Positions 26,191 through 35,670 of a DNA stretch of 64,000 bases are shown here, one piece after another (position 1 is the first letter of the stretch; the number at the start of each line of letters is the position of its first letter). Made by a program: the position numbers and the translations under genes. The notes under the pieces were generated by a model. It did not search any database. It saw only the letters and a list, made by a program, of their open reading frames with translations, and was not told the DNA's origin. Source of the stretch: JBBRHQ01 sp963781345 (GTDB taxonomy: Bacteria > Actinomycetota > Thermoleophilia > Solirubrobacterales > 70-9); assembly GCA_963781345.1 (NCBI GenBank), contig CAWAFQ010000009.1, positions 52,212-116,211 of the forward strand, read 5' to 3'.

Positions 26191-27513
26191 ATGACCGGCA
26201 CGATCCCGCGCGGGACCCGCACAGGCGCCACCTGGAGCAACTGGGCGGGCGATCAGCGCTGCGTCCCGGCCGAGATCGTCGAGCCTCGCAATCGTGACGA
26301 GCTTGCCGAGGTGGTCGCCTCCGCCGCGGCCGCCGGGCGCACCGTCAGCGTCCCCGGCTCCGGGCACTCGTTCACCGGGGCGGCGATGACCGACGGGGCG
26401 ATGATCCGGATCGAGTCCCTTTGCGGGGTGATCGACGCCGATCCTGCCTCCGGCCTGGTCAGGGTCGGCGCCGGAACGGTGCTCGCCGACCTAAACGCGG
26501 CGCTGGACGGCCTCGGGCTGGCGATGGAGAACCTCGGCGACATCGACCGCCAGACGATCGGGGGTGCGATCTCGACCGCGACCCACGGGACCGGTGCCGG
26601 GCTGCGAAACATCTCGGCCCAGGTCGAGGCGATCGAGCTTGTGCTCGGTGACGGCAGCGTCAGGGAGCTCGGCCCGGGTGACCCGCTGCTGGCGGCGGCG
26701 CGGGTCGGGGTCGGTGCGCTCGGGGCGATCTCGGCGGTGACCCTGCGCTGCGTCCCCGCCTTCACCCTTCACCGGATCGACCGGCCGCGCCCGATCGAGG
26801 AGGTCCTCGGCTCGTTCTTCGAGCTGGCGGCGAGCAACGACCATTTCGAGTTCTTCGTCTTCCCCTATACGGACTCGGCACTGACGATCAGCCGCAACCG
26901 CACCGACTCGGATCCGCGCCCGCGAGGGCCGCTTCGCCGCTTCCTCAGCGACGTCGTTCTCGAGGAGGGTCTGGGGGAGATGATGCTGCGGGCGACCAGG
27001 CGCTGGCCGGCGCTGATCCCCCGCAGCACCCGCCTCGCCGCTAACGTCCTCTCCCAGGGCGAGCACATCGACCGAAGCCACCGGGTCTTCTCCAACCGCC
27101 GCGAGATCCGCTTTACCGAGATGGAGTACGCGATACCACGCTCGAATGGGCCCGAGGCCGTTCGCCGCGTCCTCGACCTGATCCGCGAGAACCGGATCGA
27201 GGTGGCGATGCCGATCGAGTGCCGGGTGGTCGCCCCCGACGACGCCCTGCTCAGTCCCTCACACGAGCGCTCGACCACCTATGTCGCGGTCCACCAGTAC
27301 CCGGGGATGCCGTGGCGGCCCTACTTCGAGGCGGTGGAGGAGATCATGAACTCCTACGGCGGTCGCCCCCACTGGGGAAAGCGCCACTTCCAGAGCGCCG
27401 AGATGCTGGCGCCGCGCTACCCGCGCTGGGCCGAGTTCCAGGCGGCCCGGGACGAGCTCGATCCGGGGCGGGTCTTCACCAACGAGTACGCGGCGCGGGT
27501 GCTCGGCCCCTGA
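26191..27513 (+). CDS. FAD-linked aldonolactone oxidase (D-arabinono-/L-gulono-1,4-lactone type)
   Basis: 440 residues from the ATG at 26191 (an upstream in-frame GTG would overlap the MFS gene). It has a PCMH-type FAD domain with GRTVSVPGSGHSFTGAAM and GGAISTATHGTGAG, and the C-terminal ALO domain with the conserved HWGK in GGRPHWGKRHFQSAE. The HWxK motif contacts the flavin in these enzymes. They oxidise aldono-1,4-lactones (gulono-, arabinono-, xylono-lactone) with a dehydrogenase or oxidase outcome. In other bacteria such genes are often near PLP aldolase-like proteins such as the one at 27627-28835. Confidence 0.9.
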   Translation: MTGTIPRGTRTGATWSNWAGDQRCVPAEIVEPRNRDELAEVVASAAAAGRTVSVPGSGHSFTGAAMTDGAMIRIESLCGVIDADPASGLVRVGAGTVLADLNAALDGLGLAMENLGDIDRQTIGGAISTATHGTGAGLRNISAQVEAIELVLGDGSVRELGPGDPLLAAARVGVGALGAISAVTLRCVPAFTLHRIDRPRPIEEVLGSFFELAASNDHFEFFVFPYTDSALTISRNRTDSDPRPRGPLRRFLSDVVLEEGLGEMMLRATRRWPALIPRSTRLAANVLSQGEHIDRSHRVFSNRREIRFTEMEYAIPRSNGPEAVRRVLDLIRENRIEVAMPIECRVVAPDDALLSPSHERSTTYVAVHQYPGMPWRPYFEAVEEIMNSYGGRPHWGKRHFQSAEMLAPRYPRWAEFQAARDELDPGRVFTNEYAARVLGP

Positions 27514-27571
27514 GCGCCGGGCGGACGACGCCGCCGAGGGCCGGACCTGGCGAGGCCCCTGGGCGCCGGGC

Positions 27572-27610
27572 GTGGCGACTTCCTATGGCTATGCCAAAGG
27601 AACTCGCCAC
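27572..27610. terminator. Imperfect long hairpin between convergent genes
   Basis: GTGGCGACTTCCTATGGC pairs with GCCAAAGGAACTCGCCAC around a TAT loop, with two mismatches. It sits between the convergent lactone oxidase and PLP enzyme genes and has no T-run, so it may be a bidirectional terminator. Confidence 0.5.
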
Positions 27611-27626
27611 AACCGGCCGAGTTCCT

Positions 27627-28835
27627 CTAGAGGAAGGCCCGGCCCTCGCCGCGGTAGGTCGGAACTTCGTCGACGAGCATGCCGCCCTCAACCAGATAGA
27701 GGGAGTTGAAGCGCTCGCATAGCTCGCCTGCCTTGGTGTGGCGGAAGTAGGCCCGGTCGCCGATCCGCAGCTGATCCGCCGCCGCTCCGAGCAGCGGCGT
27801 CTGCACCTCGCCGGCGCCCTCCTCGGGGTCGAGCCTCAAGCCCTCGGGCAGCCAGGGGGAGGGCAGGCGCATCGCGTCGCCGCTGCCGGAGGCCAGGTAT
27901 CCGCCGCCGAGCGCGGTCACGACGCCCGGCCCCGGCCGTCGCACGATCGGCAGCGCGAAGCCGGCCGCCGGGGTCAGCGTGAAGCGGCTGTAGTGGTCGA
28001 AGAGGACCGGAGCGTAGAGGCCAGAGCCCGCCGCCAGCTCGGTCACCGAGGGGTCGGCAGCGGTCAGCTCGAGACTTCCGGTGCCGCCGCCGTTGACCAG
28101 CTCGATCTCGGCGATCTCGCGCACCGCGGCGACGATCTCCGCGCGTCGCTTGCCCAGCTCCTTCGCCGAGCGCCGCTGCATGAAGCGGATCGCGGCGCCG
28201 CGCATCCGCCGCCCGGGCGGCCGGTCGCCGACACCCGCGATCTGGCCCTCATAGGCCATCAGCGCGACCAGCCGAAGCTGTGGGCGCCCTGCTATCTCGC
28301 GGGCGAGGGCGACGGCGTCGGAGACCGAGTGCACGGGGGAGCGCTTCGGCCCCACCTTGATCCGCCCGTCGAGCGCCCACCAGCCGGCATCAACGTCGAT
28401 GCAGAGCCTGACCGGGGCGGCTCCGGAGCCGAGCACGGACGAGATCGCATCGAGGTGCTCGACGCAGTCGACGATCACGATCGGGGCCGCCTCCGGGCTG
28501 GCGACGCTCCGCATCGCCAGCTCCCCCAGCGCCCCGGCGTCGGCGGTCGGGTAGGCGAGCAGCAGGTCCTCGTGTCCCTGCGAGGCGAGCCAGAGGGTCT
28601 CCGGGAGAGTGAAGGTGAGCAGTCCTGAGAACCCCTCGCCGCGGGCGAGGACCCGCTCGATCAGGGCGCGGCAGCGCACCGACTTCGTCGCCAGACGGAT
28701 CGGCTTGCCGCCGGCTCGGGACAGCATCGCATCGGCGTTCGCCCACATCGCATCGAGGTCGACGAAGGCGAACGGCGCCTCGACCTCGGAGAAGATCTCC
28801 TCGTAGCGGCGGTGGGACTGTTCGTGGGCGGACAC
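27627..28835 (-). CDS. Alanine-racemase-fold PLP enzyme (amino acid deaminase/aldolase-like)
   Basis: 402 residues. It opens with APFAFVDLDAMWANADAMLSRA and has the PLP Lys in PIRLATKSVRCRALIERVL (about residue 51), the pattern of the alanine racemase N-terminal TIM-barrel / D-threonine aldolase family. RLCIDVDAGWW and ELVNGGGTGSLELTA give phosphate and ring contacts. C-terminal residues (GDRAYFRHTKAGELCERFN) suggest a metal-binding beta domain. It probably acts on a D-hydroxy amino acid. It is convergent with the lactone oxidase gene. Confidence 0.82.
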   Translation of the reverse strand: MSAHEQSHRRYEEIFSEVEAPFAFVDLDAMWANADAMLSRAGGKPIRLATKSVRCRALIERVLARGEGFSGLLTFTLPETLWLASQGHEDLLLAYPTADAGALGELAMRSVASPEAAPIVIVDCVEHLDAISSVLGSGAAPVRLCIDVDAGWWALDGRIKVGPKRSPVHSVSDAVALAREIAGRPQLRLVALMAYEGQIAGVGDRPPGRRMRGAAIRFMQRRSAKELGKRRAEIVAAVREIAEIELVNGGGTGSLELTAADPSVTELAAGSGLYAPVLFDHYSRFTLTPAAGFALPIVRRPGPGVVTALGGGYLASGSGDAMRLPSPWLPEGLRLDPEEGAGEVQTPLLGAAADQLRIGDRAYFRHTKAGELCERFNSLYLVEGGMLVDEVPTYRGEGRAFL

Positions 28836-28890
28836 TGCGGCGAGCCTACATCTCGCCGACGGCGGCTCCTCTCCTACAATCGGGCGGCCC

Positions 28891-28979
28891 GGAGAGGTGG
28901 CCGAGTGGCTGAAGGCACTCGCCTGCTAAGCGAGTAGGGGGCGCAAGCTCTCTCGAGGGTTCGAATCCCTCCCTCTCCG
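28891..28979 (+). tRNA. tRNA-Ser (anticodon GCU)
   Basis: Acceptor stem GGAGAGG/CCTCTCC with discriminator G, anticodon loop CTGCTAA (anticodon GCT, reading AGC/AGU), a long variable arm and T-loop GTTCGAAT. CCA is not encoded. The L,D-transpeptidase gene starts 23 bases downstream. Confidence 0.94.
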
Positions 28980-29001
28980 CTCGTCTCGCCCCGCCCCGAC
29001 G

Positions 29002-29838
29002 ATGACACTGCAGCGGCTGACACTGTGGCTCTCCTGCCTCGCGATCCTCGCCGGATCCGCCCTTGCGACGACGTGGATACTGCGCGGCGACGGTGACGCG
29101 GCAACCGCCGCCCCGGTCACGGTGATAGTCGAGCCCCCCAGCGCCCGCGCCCAGGCCCCCGAGCGCGAGCCGCAACCGGGGGCGGTCGCGCGCCACCCGC
29201 GCCGGCCGGTTCCGAGCACCGCCGCGGCGCCGGCACGGGGCGCGCGCTTCTCGATCGTGCGGCTCTTCTCCGGCCGGCGGGTGGGGATGTCGCTTCGGCC
29301 GGGCGCCCCGCCGGTGACGACCCTGGGGCCGCGGACCGAGTTCGGAACGCCGATGGTGTTTGGGGTCGATCGTCGGCGCGGCGGCTGGATCGGCTTCGAG
29401 ACACCGTTTCTGCCGAACCGCCGGCTCGGCTGGGTCCGCCTTGACCCGAACCGGATGCAGCTCTACTGGACCAAGTACTCGCTGCACGTCGACCTCTCCC
29501 GGCGCAGCCTCGAGGTGCGCTACGGCGGCCGCGGGATGAGCCGCTATCCGGTCACCGTCGGCGGCTCCGGGACCGAGACCCCTCTCGGCCGCTACGCGGT
29601 CACCGACGCTCTCATCTTCGAGTCCAGCCCCTTCTACGGCTGCTGCGCGCTGGCGCTCTCCGGGCACCAGACGAAGCTTCCCCCGGGCTGGATCGGCGGC
29701 AACCGCCTCGCGATCCACGGCACGCCGGGTCCAGTCGGCCTCGCTGACTCACACGGCTGCGTTCGCGCCACCGACGCGACGATGCGAAAGCTGTTCTCGC
29801 AGATCCCGCTGGGGGCGCCGGTGTTCGTCAGCAGCTGA
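29002..29838 (+). CDS. L,D-transpeptidase (YkuD-fold), membrane-anchored
   Basis: 278 residues. An N-terminal helix (LTLWLSCLAILAGSALATTW) anchors or exports it; a Pro/Ala-rich linker and a small beta domain follow. The YkuD catalytic domain is at the C-terminus with H239 (AIHGT), H251 and C253 (DSHGCVR). These enzymes make 3-3 cross-links in peptidoglycan or attach proteins to it, using the Cys as nucleophile. Start is the ATG at 29002. Confidence 0.9.
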   Translation: MTLQRLTLWLSCLAILAGSALATTWILRGDGDAATAAPVTVIVEPPSARAQAPEREPQPGAVARHPRRPVPSTAAAPARGARFSIVRLFSGRRVGMSLRPGAPPVTTLGPRTEFGTPMVFGVDRRRGGWIGFETPFLPNRRLGWVRLDPNRMQLYWTKYSLHVDLSRRSLEVRYGGRGMSRYPVTVGGSGTETPLGRYAVTDALIFESSPFYGCCALALSGHQTKLPPGWIGGNRLAIHGTPGPVGLADSHGCVRATDATMRKLFSQIPLGAPVFVSS

Positions 29839-29853
29839 GCCGGCCCGGCGGGG

Positions 29854-31239
29854 CTAGGGTGCGACCGCGGTCTGCTCGGCGAGTGAGACCTCGAGCGCGG
29901 CGGCGAGATCGTCGAGGTCTGAGATCACGTCGCGGTCGCCGTTGAGGCCGAAGTAGACGCCGCCGTCGTAGCTGACGACGCCGACCGAGAGCGCGTGGCC
30001 CTGCGGCGAGAGCGGCACGCAGGGGTAGACCTCCGCCAACCTGCGGCCGAGCAGGTAGAAGGGCATCTGCGGGCCCGGGACGTTGGAGACGACCAGGTTC
30101 CAGGTCAGCGGTCGCGAGATCGCGTCGGCCAGCAGGCGGTTAATCGTCGGCGGGGTCCAGCCGGTGGCGTCGATGATCAGCGACGCGGCCCGCGCCTGCT
30201 CGGAGCGCTTCAGCCTCGCCGTCTCCTCCTTCACGGCAGCCAGGCGCTGGACGGAGTCGGGGATTCGCAGCGGCAGTGGCACCTGGATCGACGCGATCCG
30301 GTTGCCGAGGGCGCTCTGCTCGTCGGCGCGGCGGATGCTGACCGGGACCAGTGCGACGAGATGCGCGGGGACGGCGTCGCCGCGGCCCTCGAGGAAGCGC
30401 CCCAGTCCCCCCGCCACGGTCGAGAGGATGACGTCGTTGACGGTTGCGCCCTCGACCGAGCGCGCATCCTTGATCGCCTGCAGATCCGCCGCGACCCAGG
30501 CGACGCGCCGGTCGCGGCCGATCTCGACATTGAGGGGGCTGCGGGGGACGCTGGGGCCGCCGGCGGCGAGGCCGGCAAAGCCCTCGGCGGTGCGCACCGC
30601 CCGCGCCGCGGTCTCGACGAAGGGTGTCGCCAGGGCTTCCCTGGCGGCCTTGCTCGCGGCGCGGATCGGCCGACGGACGGTGTCGGCGGCCTCGCTGACG
30701 AAGAGCATCGCCGGGCTTGACTGGTCGGGCTCCCACGGCTCCTCGGGCACGGGCATCTCGGTCCCCTCGGGGTTGGGGTCGAGCAGGATCGTGCCGACGT
30801 CAACCGCGGAGACGCCGTCGACCAGCGCGTGGTGGGTCTTCGAGAGGTAGGCGTGGCGCCCCTCCTCGAGGCCCTCGATCAGGTAGAGCTGCCACAGCGG
30901 CCGGGCGAGGTCGAGCGAGTCCGACATGATCTGGCCGATCAGCTCGCGCAGCTCCTCGCGCCCGCCCGGAGTGGGAAGGGCGGCGCGACGGACGTGCCAG
31001 CGGATGTCGAAGCGGGTGTCGTCGGTCCATGAGGGGTTGGTGAACTGGACGACCGGCGCCTCAGTGACCCGCTGTCGGTAGCGCGGGATCAGGGGCAGGC
31101 GTGAAGAGACATGGGCAAGAAGCTCCTCATAGGCGGGCGGATCACCCTCCATGATCATCGTCCCGCCGACGTTGACGTGGATCGGCCCCCGCTCCGCCAG
31201 AAGCGATGACATGTCGGAAGCTGAGAGCCGCTCGGCCAC
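29854..31239 (-). CDS. Wax ester synthase / diacylglycerol acyltransferase (WS/DGAT)
   Basis: 461 residues with the catalytic HHxxxDG at 136-142 (KTHHALVDGVSAVD), PLWQLYLIEGLEEG just before it and NLVVSNVPGPQMPFYLLG near the C-terminus, both diagnostic of bacterial WS/DGAT. The enzyme makes triacylglycerol or wax esters from acyl-CoA at the membrane or lipid body. It is monocistronic. Presence fits a storage-lipid-making actinomycete. Confidence 0.93.
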   Translation of the reverse strand: MAERLSASDMSSLLAERGPIHVNVGGTMIMEGDPPAYEELLAHVSSRLPLIPRYRQRVTEAPVVQFTNPSWTDDTRFDIRWHVRRAALPTPGGREELRELIGQIMSDSLDLARPLWQLYLIEGLEEGRHAYLSKTHHALVDGVSAVDVGTILLDPNPEGTEMPVPEEPWEPDQSSPAMLFVSEAADTVRRPIRAASKAAREALATPFVETAARAVRTAEGFAGLAAGGPSVPRSPLNVEIGRDRRVAWVAADLQAIKDARSVEGATVNDVILSTVAGGLGRFLEGRGDAVPAHLVALVPVSIRRADEQSALGNRIASIQVPLPLRIPDSVQRLAAVKEETARLKRSEQARAASLIIDATGWTPPTINRLLADAISRPLTWNLVVSNVPGPQMPFYLLGRRLAEVYPCVPLSPQGHALSVGVVSYDGGVYFGLNGDRDVISDLDDLAAALEVSLAEQTAVAP

Positions 31240-31292
31240 GGGGCGAGCGTATTCGACCGTAACGTTGCCGCAAGGCCGGTGACTGAGAATTC

Positions 31293-31886
31293 ATGGCCAT
31301 GAGAGGACGCTTTCCACTGGTTGCCTTCGCGGTGGGTCTGGTGGCCGCCGGATGCGGTGGCGCCGCGACCGCCGGGGAGAGCGCACCCGGGGTCAGCGGA
31401 TCCGACATCGACGGCGTCGCCGCCGGCGCCGCCCTGCCCGACACGGCGCAGGGGACCGGGGCCCCGCAGCAGGCGAAGGCCGCCTCCGCCGCGGGGAGAC
31501 CGGCCTCGGGTAAGGCGGCGGCGAGGCCGGCCGGCACCCGGGTCAAGGTCCGCGGAACCGAGTACGGGAAGATCCTCGTCGACGCCAGGGGCCGCACCCT
31601 CTACCTGCTCGACAGCGAGACCGATGGACGCAGCGAGTGCTACGGCGAGTGCGCGGGGGCATGGCCGCCGCTTCTCACCAAGGGCGCCCCGGAAGCGCGC
31701 GGTGAGGCAAAGCAATCCCTGCTCGGTCGCACCACCCGCGCCGGGGGCGGCAGGCAGGTCACCTACCGCGGCCACCCGCTCTACCGCTATGCGCCCGAGG
31801 GGCGGCGGGAGATTCTCTGTCAGGACGTCTTCGAGTTCGGGGGCACCTGGCTGGTGGTCAAGCCGAGCGGCAAGCCGGTCCGCTAG
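31293..31886 (+). CDS. Lipoprotein with COG4315-type secreted repeats
   Basis: 197 residues. A lipobox LVAAGC (Cys ~22) follows a short hydrophobic stretch, so it is a probable lipoprotein. After an Ala/Gly-rich linker come two related units: GKILVDARGRTLYLLDSETDG with CYGECAGAWPPLLT, and HPLYRYAPEGRREILCQDVF. This is the 'secreted repeat of unknown function' seen in actinobacterial lipoproteins. Cys pairs probably make disulfides or bind a cofactor. Role unknown. Confidence 0.8.
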   Translation: MAMRGRFPLVAFAVGLVAAGCGGAATAGESAPGVSGSDIDGVAAGAALPDTAQGTGAPQQAKAASAAGRPASGKAAARPAGTRVKVRGTEYGKILVDARGRTLYLLDSETDGRSECYGECAGAWPPLLTKGAPEARGEAKQSLLGRTTRAGGGRQVTYRGHPLYRYAPEGRREILCQDVFEFGGTWLVVKPSGKPVR

Positions 31887-31938
31887 GTCAAGCACAGGTG
31901 TCTGCCCCGATCGCGGCGCAAGCCGCGACAATTGCCCG

Positions 31939-33375
31939 GTGAACGTGAGAGCCGCCGCCGCCCGCCGCACCAAGATCGTCGCGACGGTCGGCCCCGCGAC
32001 CTGGGCCCCCGACGTCCTCGTTGAGCTGATCGGGGCCGGCGCCGACGTCCTGCGCCTCAATTTCTCCCACGCCGGACCCGAGCGCCACGCCGAGACGATC
32101 GACGCGATCCGCGAAGCGGCCGAGCGGGTCGGGCGCGAGGTCGCGATCCTCGGCGACCTGCCGGGACCGAAGCTGCGGATCGGCACGATCCGTGGCGACG
32201 TGGTCGAGCTGCACACCGGCGACCGGGTGAAGCTCACCTCCGAGGACGTCGAGGGGGACGAGCACGTGATCCCGGTTTCCTGGCCCGGCCTCTCGCAGGC
32301 CCTCGACGCCGACGATCTCGTCTACCTCGCCGACGGTGCGATCCGGCTTCGGGTGATCGGGGTTCGCGACGCCATGGTCGAGTGCGAGGTCGAGGTCGGC
32401 GGGGTGCTGAGCTCGCACAAGGGCATGAACCTGCCGGGGGCGGAGACCGGCCTCCCGGCGATCGCCGAGGCCGATCTGCGATGGGTCGATTTCGCGGTGC
32501 GCGAGCGGGTCGACCTGCTGGCGGTGTCGTTCGTCCGTCGCGCCGCCGATCTCGAGCCGGTCGAGAAGCGGCTGCGCGAGCTTCACTCCGACATCCCGCT
32601 GATCGCCAAGATCGAGAAGCCCCAGGCCGCCGAGAACGCCGAGGAGATCATCGAGGCCGCGACCAGCGGGATCATGGTTGCCCGCGGCGACCTCGGGATC
32701 GAGCTGCCGCTCTCGCGGGTGCCGATCGTGCAGAAGGAGCTGATCCGCAAGGCGGGAAAGGCCTCAAAGCCGGCGATCACCGCGACCCAGATGCTGGCCT
32801 CGATGGTGACCGCGAAGAGCCCGACCCGGGCCGAGGTCACCGACGTAGCCAACGCGATCTATGACGGCACCGACGCGGTCATGCTCTCCGAGGAGACCGC
32901 CGTCGGCCATAACCCGGTCGAGTCGGTGCGGGTTATGGACCGGATCGCGACCGAGACCGAGACCGACCTCAGCTACGAGGAGTGGCTGCTGAGCCGGACC
33001 GAGAAGGCGACCCGCGATGTCGCCGACTCGGTCGCGCAGAGCGCCGTCGGCTCCGTCTACCGGCTCGGCCTCGTGGCGCTGATCGTGCCGACGACCAGCG
33101 GTCGCACCGCGAGGCTGGTCTCAGCCCACCGCCCCAACGTCCCGGTCCTGGCGATCTCTCCGCGGATCGAGACGGTGCGCCGGATGAACCTTCTCTTCGG
33201 GGTCAAGGCGGTGCTCAGCGACCAGACCTCGGAGATCCGCGACCTCCTCCACGACTGCGCGGCGCTGGCCGGCATCAACGGCGTCGCCGAGCGCGGTGAT
33301 CTCGTCGGGATCGTCGCCGGGCTGCCCGACCAGGAGCTGGGAACGAACCTCTTCGAGGTCCACCGGGTTCCCTAG
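31939..33375 (+). CDS. pyk: Pyruvate kinase
   Basis: 478 residues from a GTG at 31939, normal for the enzyme that makes pyruvate and ATP from PEP and ADP. Motifs: RRTKIVATVGPATW at the start, VLRLNFSHAGPERH, the active-site LIAKIEKPQAAENAEEI (catalytic Lys), GIMVARGDLGIELPL and PAITATQMLASMVTAKSPTRAEVTDVANAIYDG. A C-terminal allosteric domain is present (VPTTSGRTARLVSAHRPNVP). It is monocistronic and convergent with the next gene. Confidence 0.96.
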   Translation: MNVRAAAARRTKIVATVGPATWAPDVLVELIGAGADVLRLNFSHAGPERHAETIDAIREAAERVGREVAILGDLPGPKLRIGTIRGDVVELHTGDRVKLTSEDVEGDEHVIPVSWPGLSQALDADDLVYLADGAIRLRVIGVRDAMVECEVEVGGVLSSHKGMNLPGAETGLPAIAEADLRWVDFAVRERVDLLAVSFVRRAADLEPVEKRLRELHSDIPLIAKIEKPQAAENAEEIIEAATSGIMVARGDLGIELPLSRVPIVQKELIRKAGKASKPAITATQMLASMVTAKSPTRAEVTDVANAIYDGTDAVMLSEETAVGHNPVESVRVMDRIATETETDLSYEEWLLSRTEKATRDVADSVAQSAVGSVYRLGLVALIVPTTSGRTARLVSAHRPNVPVLAISPRIETVRRMNLLFGVKAVLSDQTSEIRDLLHDCAALAGINGVAERGDLVGIVAGLPDQELGTNLFEVHRVP

Positions 33376-33391
33376 CCCCGCGGGTGAGCTC

Positions 33392-34042
33392 CTAGCGAAC
33401 CACCCGCACGTTGAATGTCGGCATTCCAAGCGCGCCCATCATCCGCAGCCACAGCGGCAGGTACATCTCCATCCCGCGGGCGGCGGTGATGTCGCCGAGG
33501 TCGAGGATCGAGTCGGGTTCCCAGCCGAAGCTCTCCAGAAGTGCGCAGATCTCCGCCTTCGCCCCCTCCTCGTTGCCGGCGACGAAGATCGTGGTCGGCT
33601 CGGTGAGCCCGCCGGGAGCGGTCATCACCGAGGTGTTGACGGTGTTCAGCGTCTTCACGACCCTGGCGTCGGGGTGGGCGGCCTGGATCTGCTCGCCGAG
33701 GCTGTCGTCGTTGCAGACGCTCAGCGTCGGCGGCATCCCCTTGGAGAAGTCGAGCGGGTTGGCAGCGTCGACGAGGACCTTGCCGGCGAGGTTCTCGGCG
33801 CCCGCCGCCTCGAGCGCGGCGAGCGAGGCGGTGCCTGCGGTGCAGTTGAAGACGATCTCGCCCGCGGCCGCTGCGTCGGCGAAGGTTCCCTGCGAGGCAG
33901 CGCCGCCCGAGGCCGCAACCCACTCCGCAGCGGTCTCGTTGTCGGCACTGCGCGACCCCATCGTCACCTCGTGCCCGAGCTCGACCAGCTTCGAGGCGAT
34001 CGTCTGCCCGACGCCGCCCGTTCCCAGCACTCCGACCTTCAT
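33392..34042 (-). CDS. F420-dependent NADP reductase-like protein
   Basis: 216 residues beginning MKVGVLGTGGVGQTIASKLV, a Rossmann GxGxxG, with the phosphate-binding region after GHEVTMGSRSADNE and LVDAANPLDFSKG in the middle. Length and motifs match the NADPH:F420 oxidoreductase (Fno)-like / NADP_oxidored group. Members reduce coenzyme F420 with NADPH or act on unrelated substrates. A Ddn-like F420 enzyme is also encoded at 55460-55975, consistent with F420 use. Confidence 0.78.
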   Translation of the reverse strand: MKVGVLGTGGVGQTIASKLVELGHEVTMGSRSADNETAAEWVAASGGAASQGTFADAAAAGEIVFNCTAGTASLAALEAAGAENLAGKVLVDAANPLDFSKGMPPTLSVCNDDSLGEQIQAAHPDARVVKTLNTVNTSVMTAPGGLTEPTTIFVAGNEEGAKAEICALLESFGWEPDSILDLGDITAARGMEMYLPLWLRMMGALGMPTFNVRVVR

Positions 34043-34175
34043 CCGCTTCCCTCCAGTCTCGATCCGGTTACTTCAACCGAGCCTAGCGAGGCCGCGTCCC
34101 TCGGCCCCGGGGGATTTCGGAGGCGAGCCCGGGGATCGAGGCGGCCGTCTGACCCGTGGTCGCTAGATTTGTCGC

Positions 34176-34529
34176 ATGGCCAGCGATCCAGGGAACCGAC
34201 TGATCGAAGAGGTCTCGGCCTGGGAGGGAGTCAGCACCGGCGAGGGCCGCTTCGGCTCCACCCGTTTTCTCGTCGGCCGCCGCGAACTCGGCCACCTGCA
34301 CCCGCCGGCAACGCTCGACATGCCCCTGCCCCCCGCGCGCAAGCGCGAGCTGATTGGGCGAGGGGAGGCCGAGCAGCACCGCTGGACCCCACCGGAATCC
34401 GGTTGGGTCACACTCCGCCTGGCCGACGACGAGGCAACCGAACGAGCCATCGAGTTGCTGCGCGAGCGCTACGAGCACGCTCGCGCCCTGCAAACAAGGC
34501 GGAACTCGCCGGGCGTCCCGGCACCCTGA
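34176..34529 (+). CDS. DUF5519 'luciferase' family small protein
   Basis: 117 residues with FLVGRRELGHLHPPATLD and EQHRWTPPESGWVTLRL, then a helical end (ATERAIELLRERYEHAR). This pattern is the small DUF5519 / 'luciferase family' domain, found alone in many actinobacteria; it is not a light-emitting enzyme as far as known. Function unknown. Confidence 0.72.
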   Translation: MASDPGNRLIEEVSAWEGVSTGEGRFGSTRFLVGRRELGHLHPPATLDMPLPPARKRELIGRGEAEQHRWTPPESGWVTLRLADDEATERAIELLRERYEHARALQTRRNSPGVPAP

Positions 34530-34694
34530 ACGAGCCGGCGGCCCCCCGCGCCTCCGCGAGACGGTGCGGCTCGTCCACACCCGGACTGCGGAGGAATCCC
34601 GATGCCAGGTGCCCGGCCGAGTGCCACACTCGCCGCTTAGGCGCCAGGGCACCGGTCACCGGTGTCGTTAACCTCGAAGTCGGGAAGGTCAGAC

Positions 34695-35210
34695 ATGAGC
34701 AGAACGCGCAGCCGCCTCTTTACGGCGCTCGTCGCCGTTGGCACCCTCTCCCTAGCTGCGCTGGCACCCGCGGCGACGACGAAGTACGAGGGCAGGGTCA
34801 AGCATGCGGGCCCGGTTTCCTTCCGAGTTGGCAACGATTCGGTCAAGCGATTCCAGGCCTCGATGACCGTTTCCTGTATCTCCGCGGCGCCGGCGCGCTC
34901 GGATACGGAGATCTACGTCGTCGCCCCGGAGAAGTCGGCGAACCTCGGCAAAGGAGGCCAGTTCACCCTGAGGTTCAACAAGCCCAAGCAGCAGTTCCGG
35001 GACAACAAGGGGAAGATCATCCAGACCCTTTACTCCGTGAAGGCCACGGTCAAGGGCGATGTCTCCGCCCAATCCGCCAATGGGACGGTCAAGGTCACCT
35101 ACAACAAGTACTGGACCGCTTACAACCCCGGGACGGGCTATTACACCCTCACGATCGCCTCCTGCTTCAGCGGCAAGGCTCCGGTGAAGTGGACCGCGAA
35201 ACGCGGGTAG
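34695..35210 (+). CDS. Secreted beta-rich protein, unknown
   Basis: 171 residues from the ATG at 34695. The first ~27 residues form a signal peptide (RLFTALVAVGTLSLAALAPAA). The mature part is rich in Lys/Thr/Val strands (YEGRVKHAGPVSFRV, TVKVTYNKYWTAYNP) and has two cysteines far apart (VSCIS and ASCFS) that could form a disulfide. No family recognised. A distant theme with other secreted proteins here (48533, 53764) is only general. Confidence 0.65.
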   Translation: MSRTRSRLFTALVAVGTLSLAALAPAATTKYEGRVKHAGPVSFRVGNDSVKRFQASMTVSCISAAPARSDTEIYVVAPEKSANLGKGGQFTLRFNKPKQQFRDNKGKIIQTLYSVKATVKGDVSAQSANGTVKVTYNKYWTAYNPGTGYYTLTIASCFSGKAPVKWTAKRG

Positions 35211-35364
35211 GCAGCGCCGCTCACCGCTACAGAAAGACCGCCTTCTTGGCCGCCACAGATGCGCCGCCGGCATCGATCGCGGCGACACCGATCTTTGTGA
35301 CGTGGTGGCGCCCGGTCCCTCCAACAGCGAGCATCAGAGATGCTCAAATATGATCCATGGACCA

Positions 35365-35438
35365 GCGCCCGTAGCTCAGTCGGATAGAGCGTCGGTCTAC
35401 GAAACCGAAGGTCACAGGTTCGAATCCTGTCGGGCGCG
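35365..35438 (+). tRNA. tRNA-Arg (anticodon ACG)
   Basis: 74 bases: acceptor GCGCCCG/CGGGCGC with discriminator G, D-arm AGCTCAGTCGGATAGAGC, anticodon loop CTACGAA (ACG, reading CGN) and T-arm ACAGG-TTCGAAT-CCTGT. CCA not encoded. Its 3' half is repeated downstream at 36182-36223 and, degenerate, at 37122-37166. Confidence 0.95.
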
Positions 35439-35670
35439 CTCTCCAGACCGGCCGCAATCCTCGATGAACATTGGGATTGCTCGGGCTCCGTCGGTCACTC
35501 ACGCAAACCCCCCGAAACGCCCCAAATCCACAAACCGCATGGACATTGGGGGTCCGACCATCGCGCAACTACCACGCGTTTGGCCCATGGACAAAGGAAT
35601 CGCGGGCCGGCGTCACGAGGAGACCAACACACAGGGCGGTCGGCGGAGCTTCGCTACCCGCCGCGCCGGA

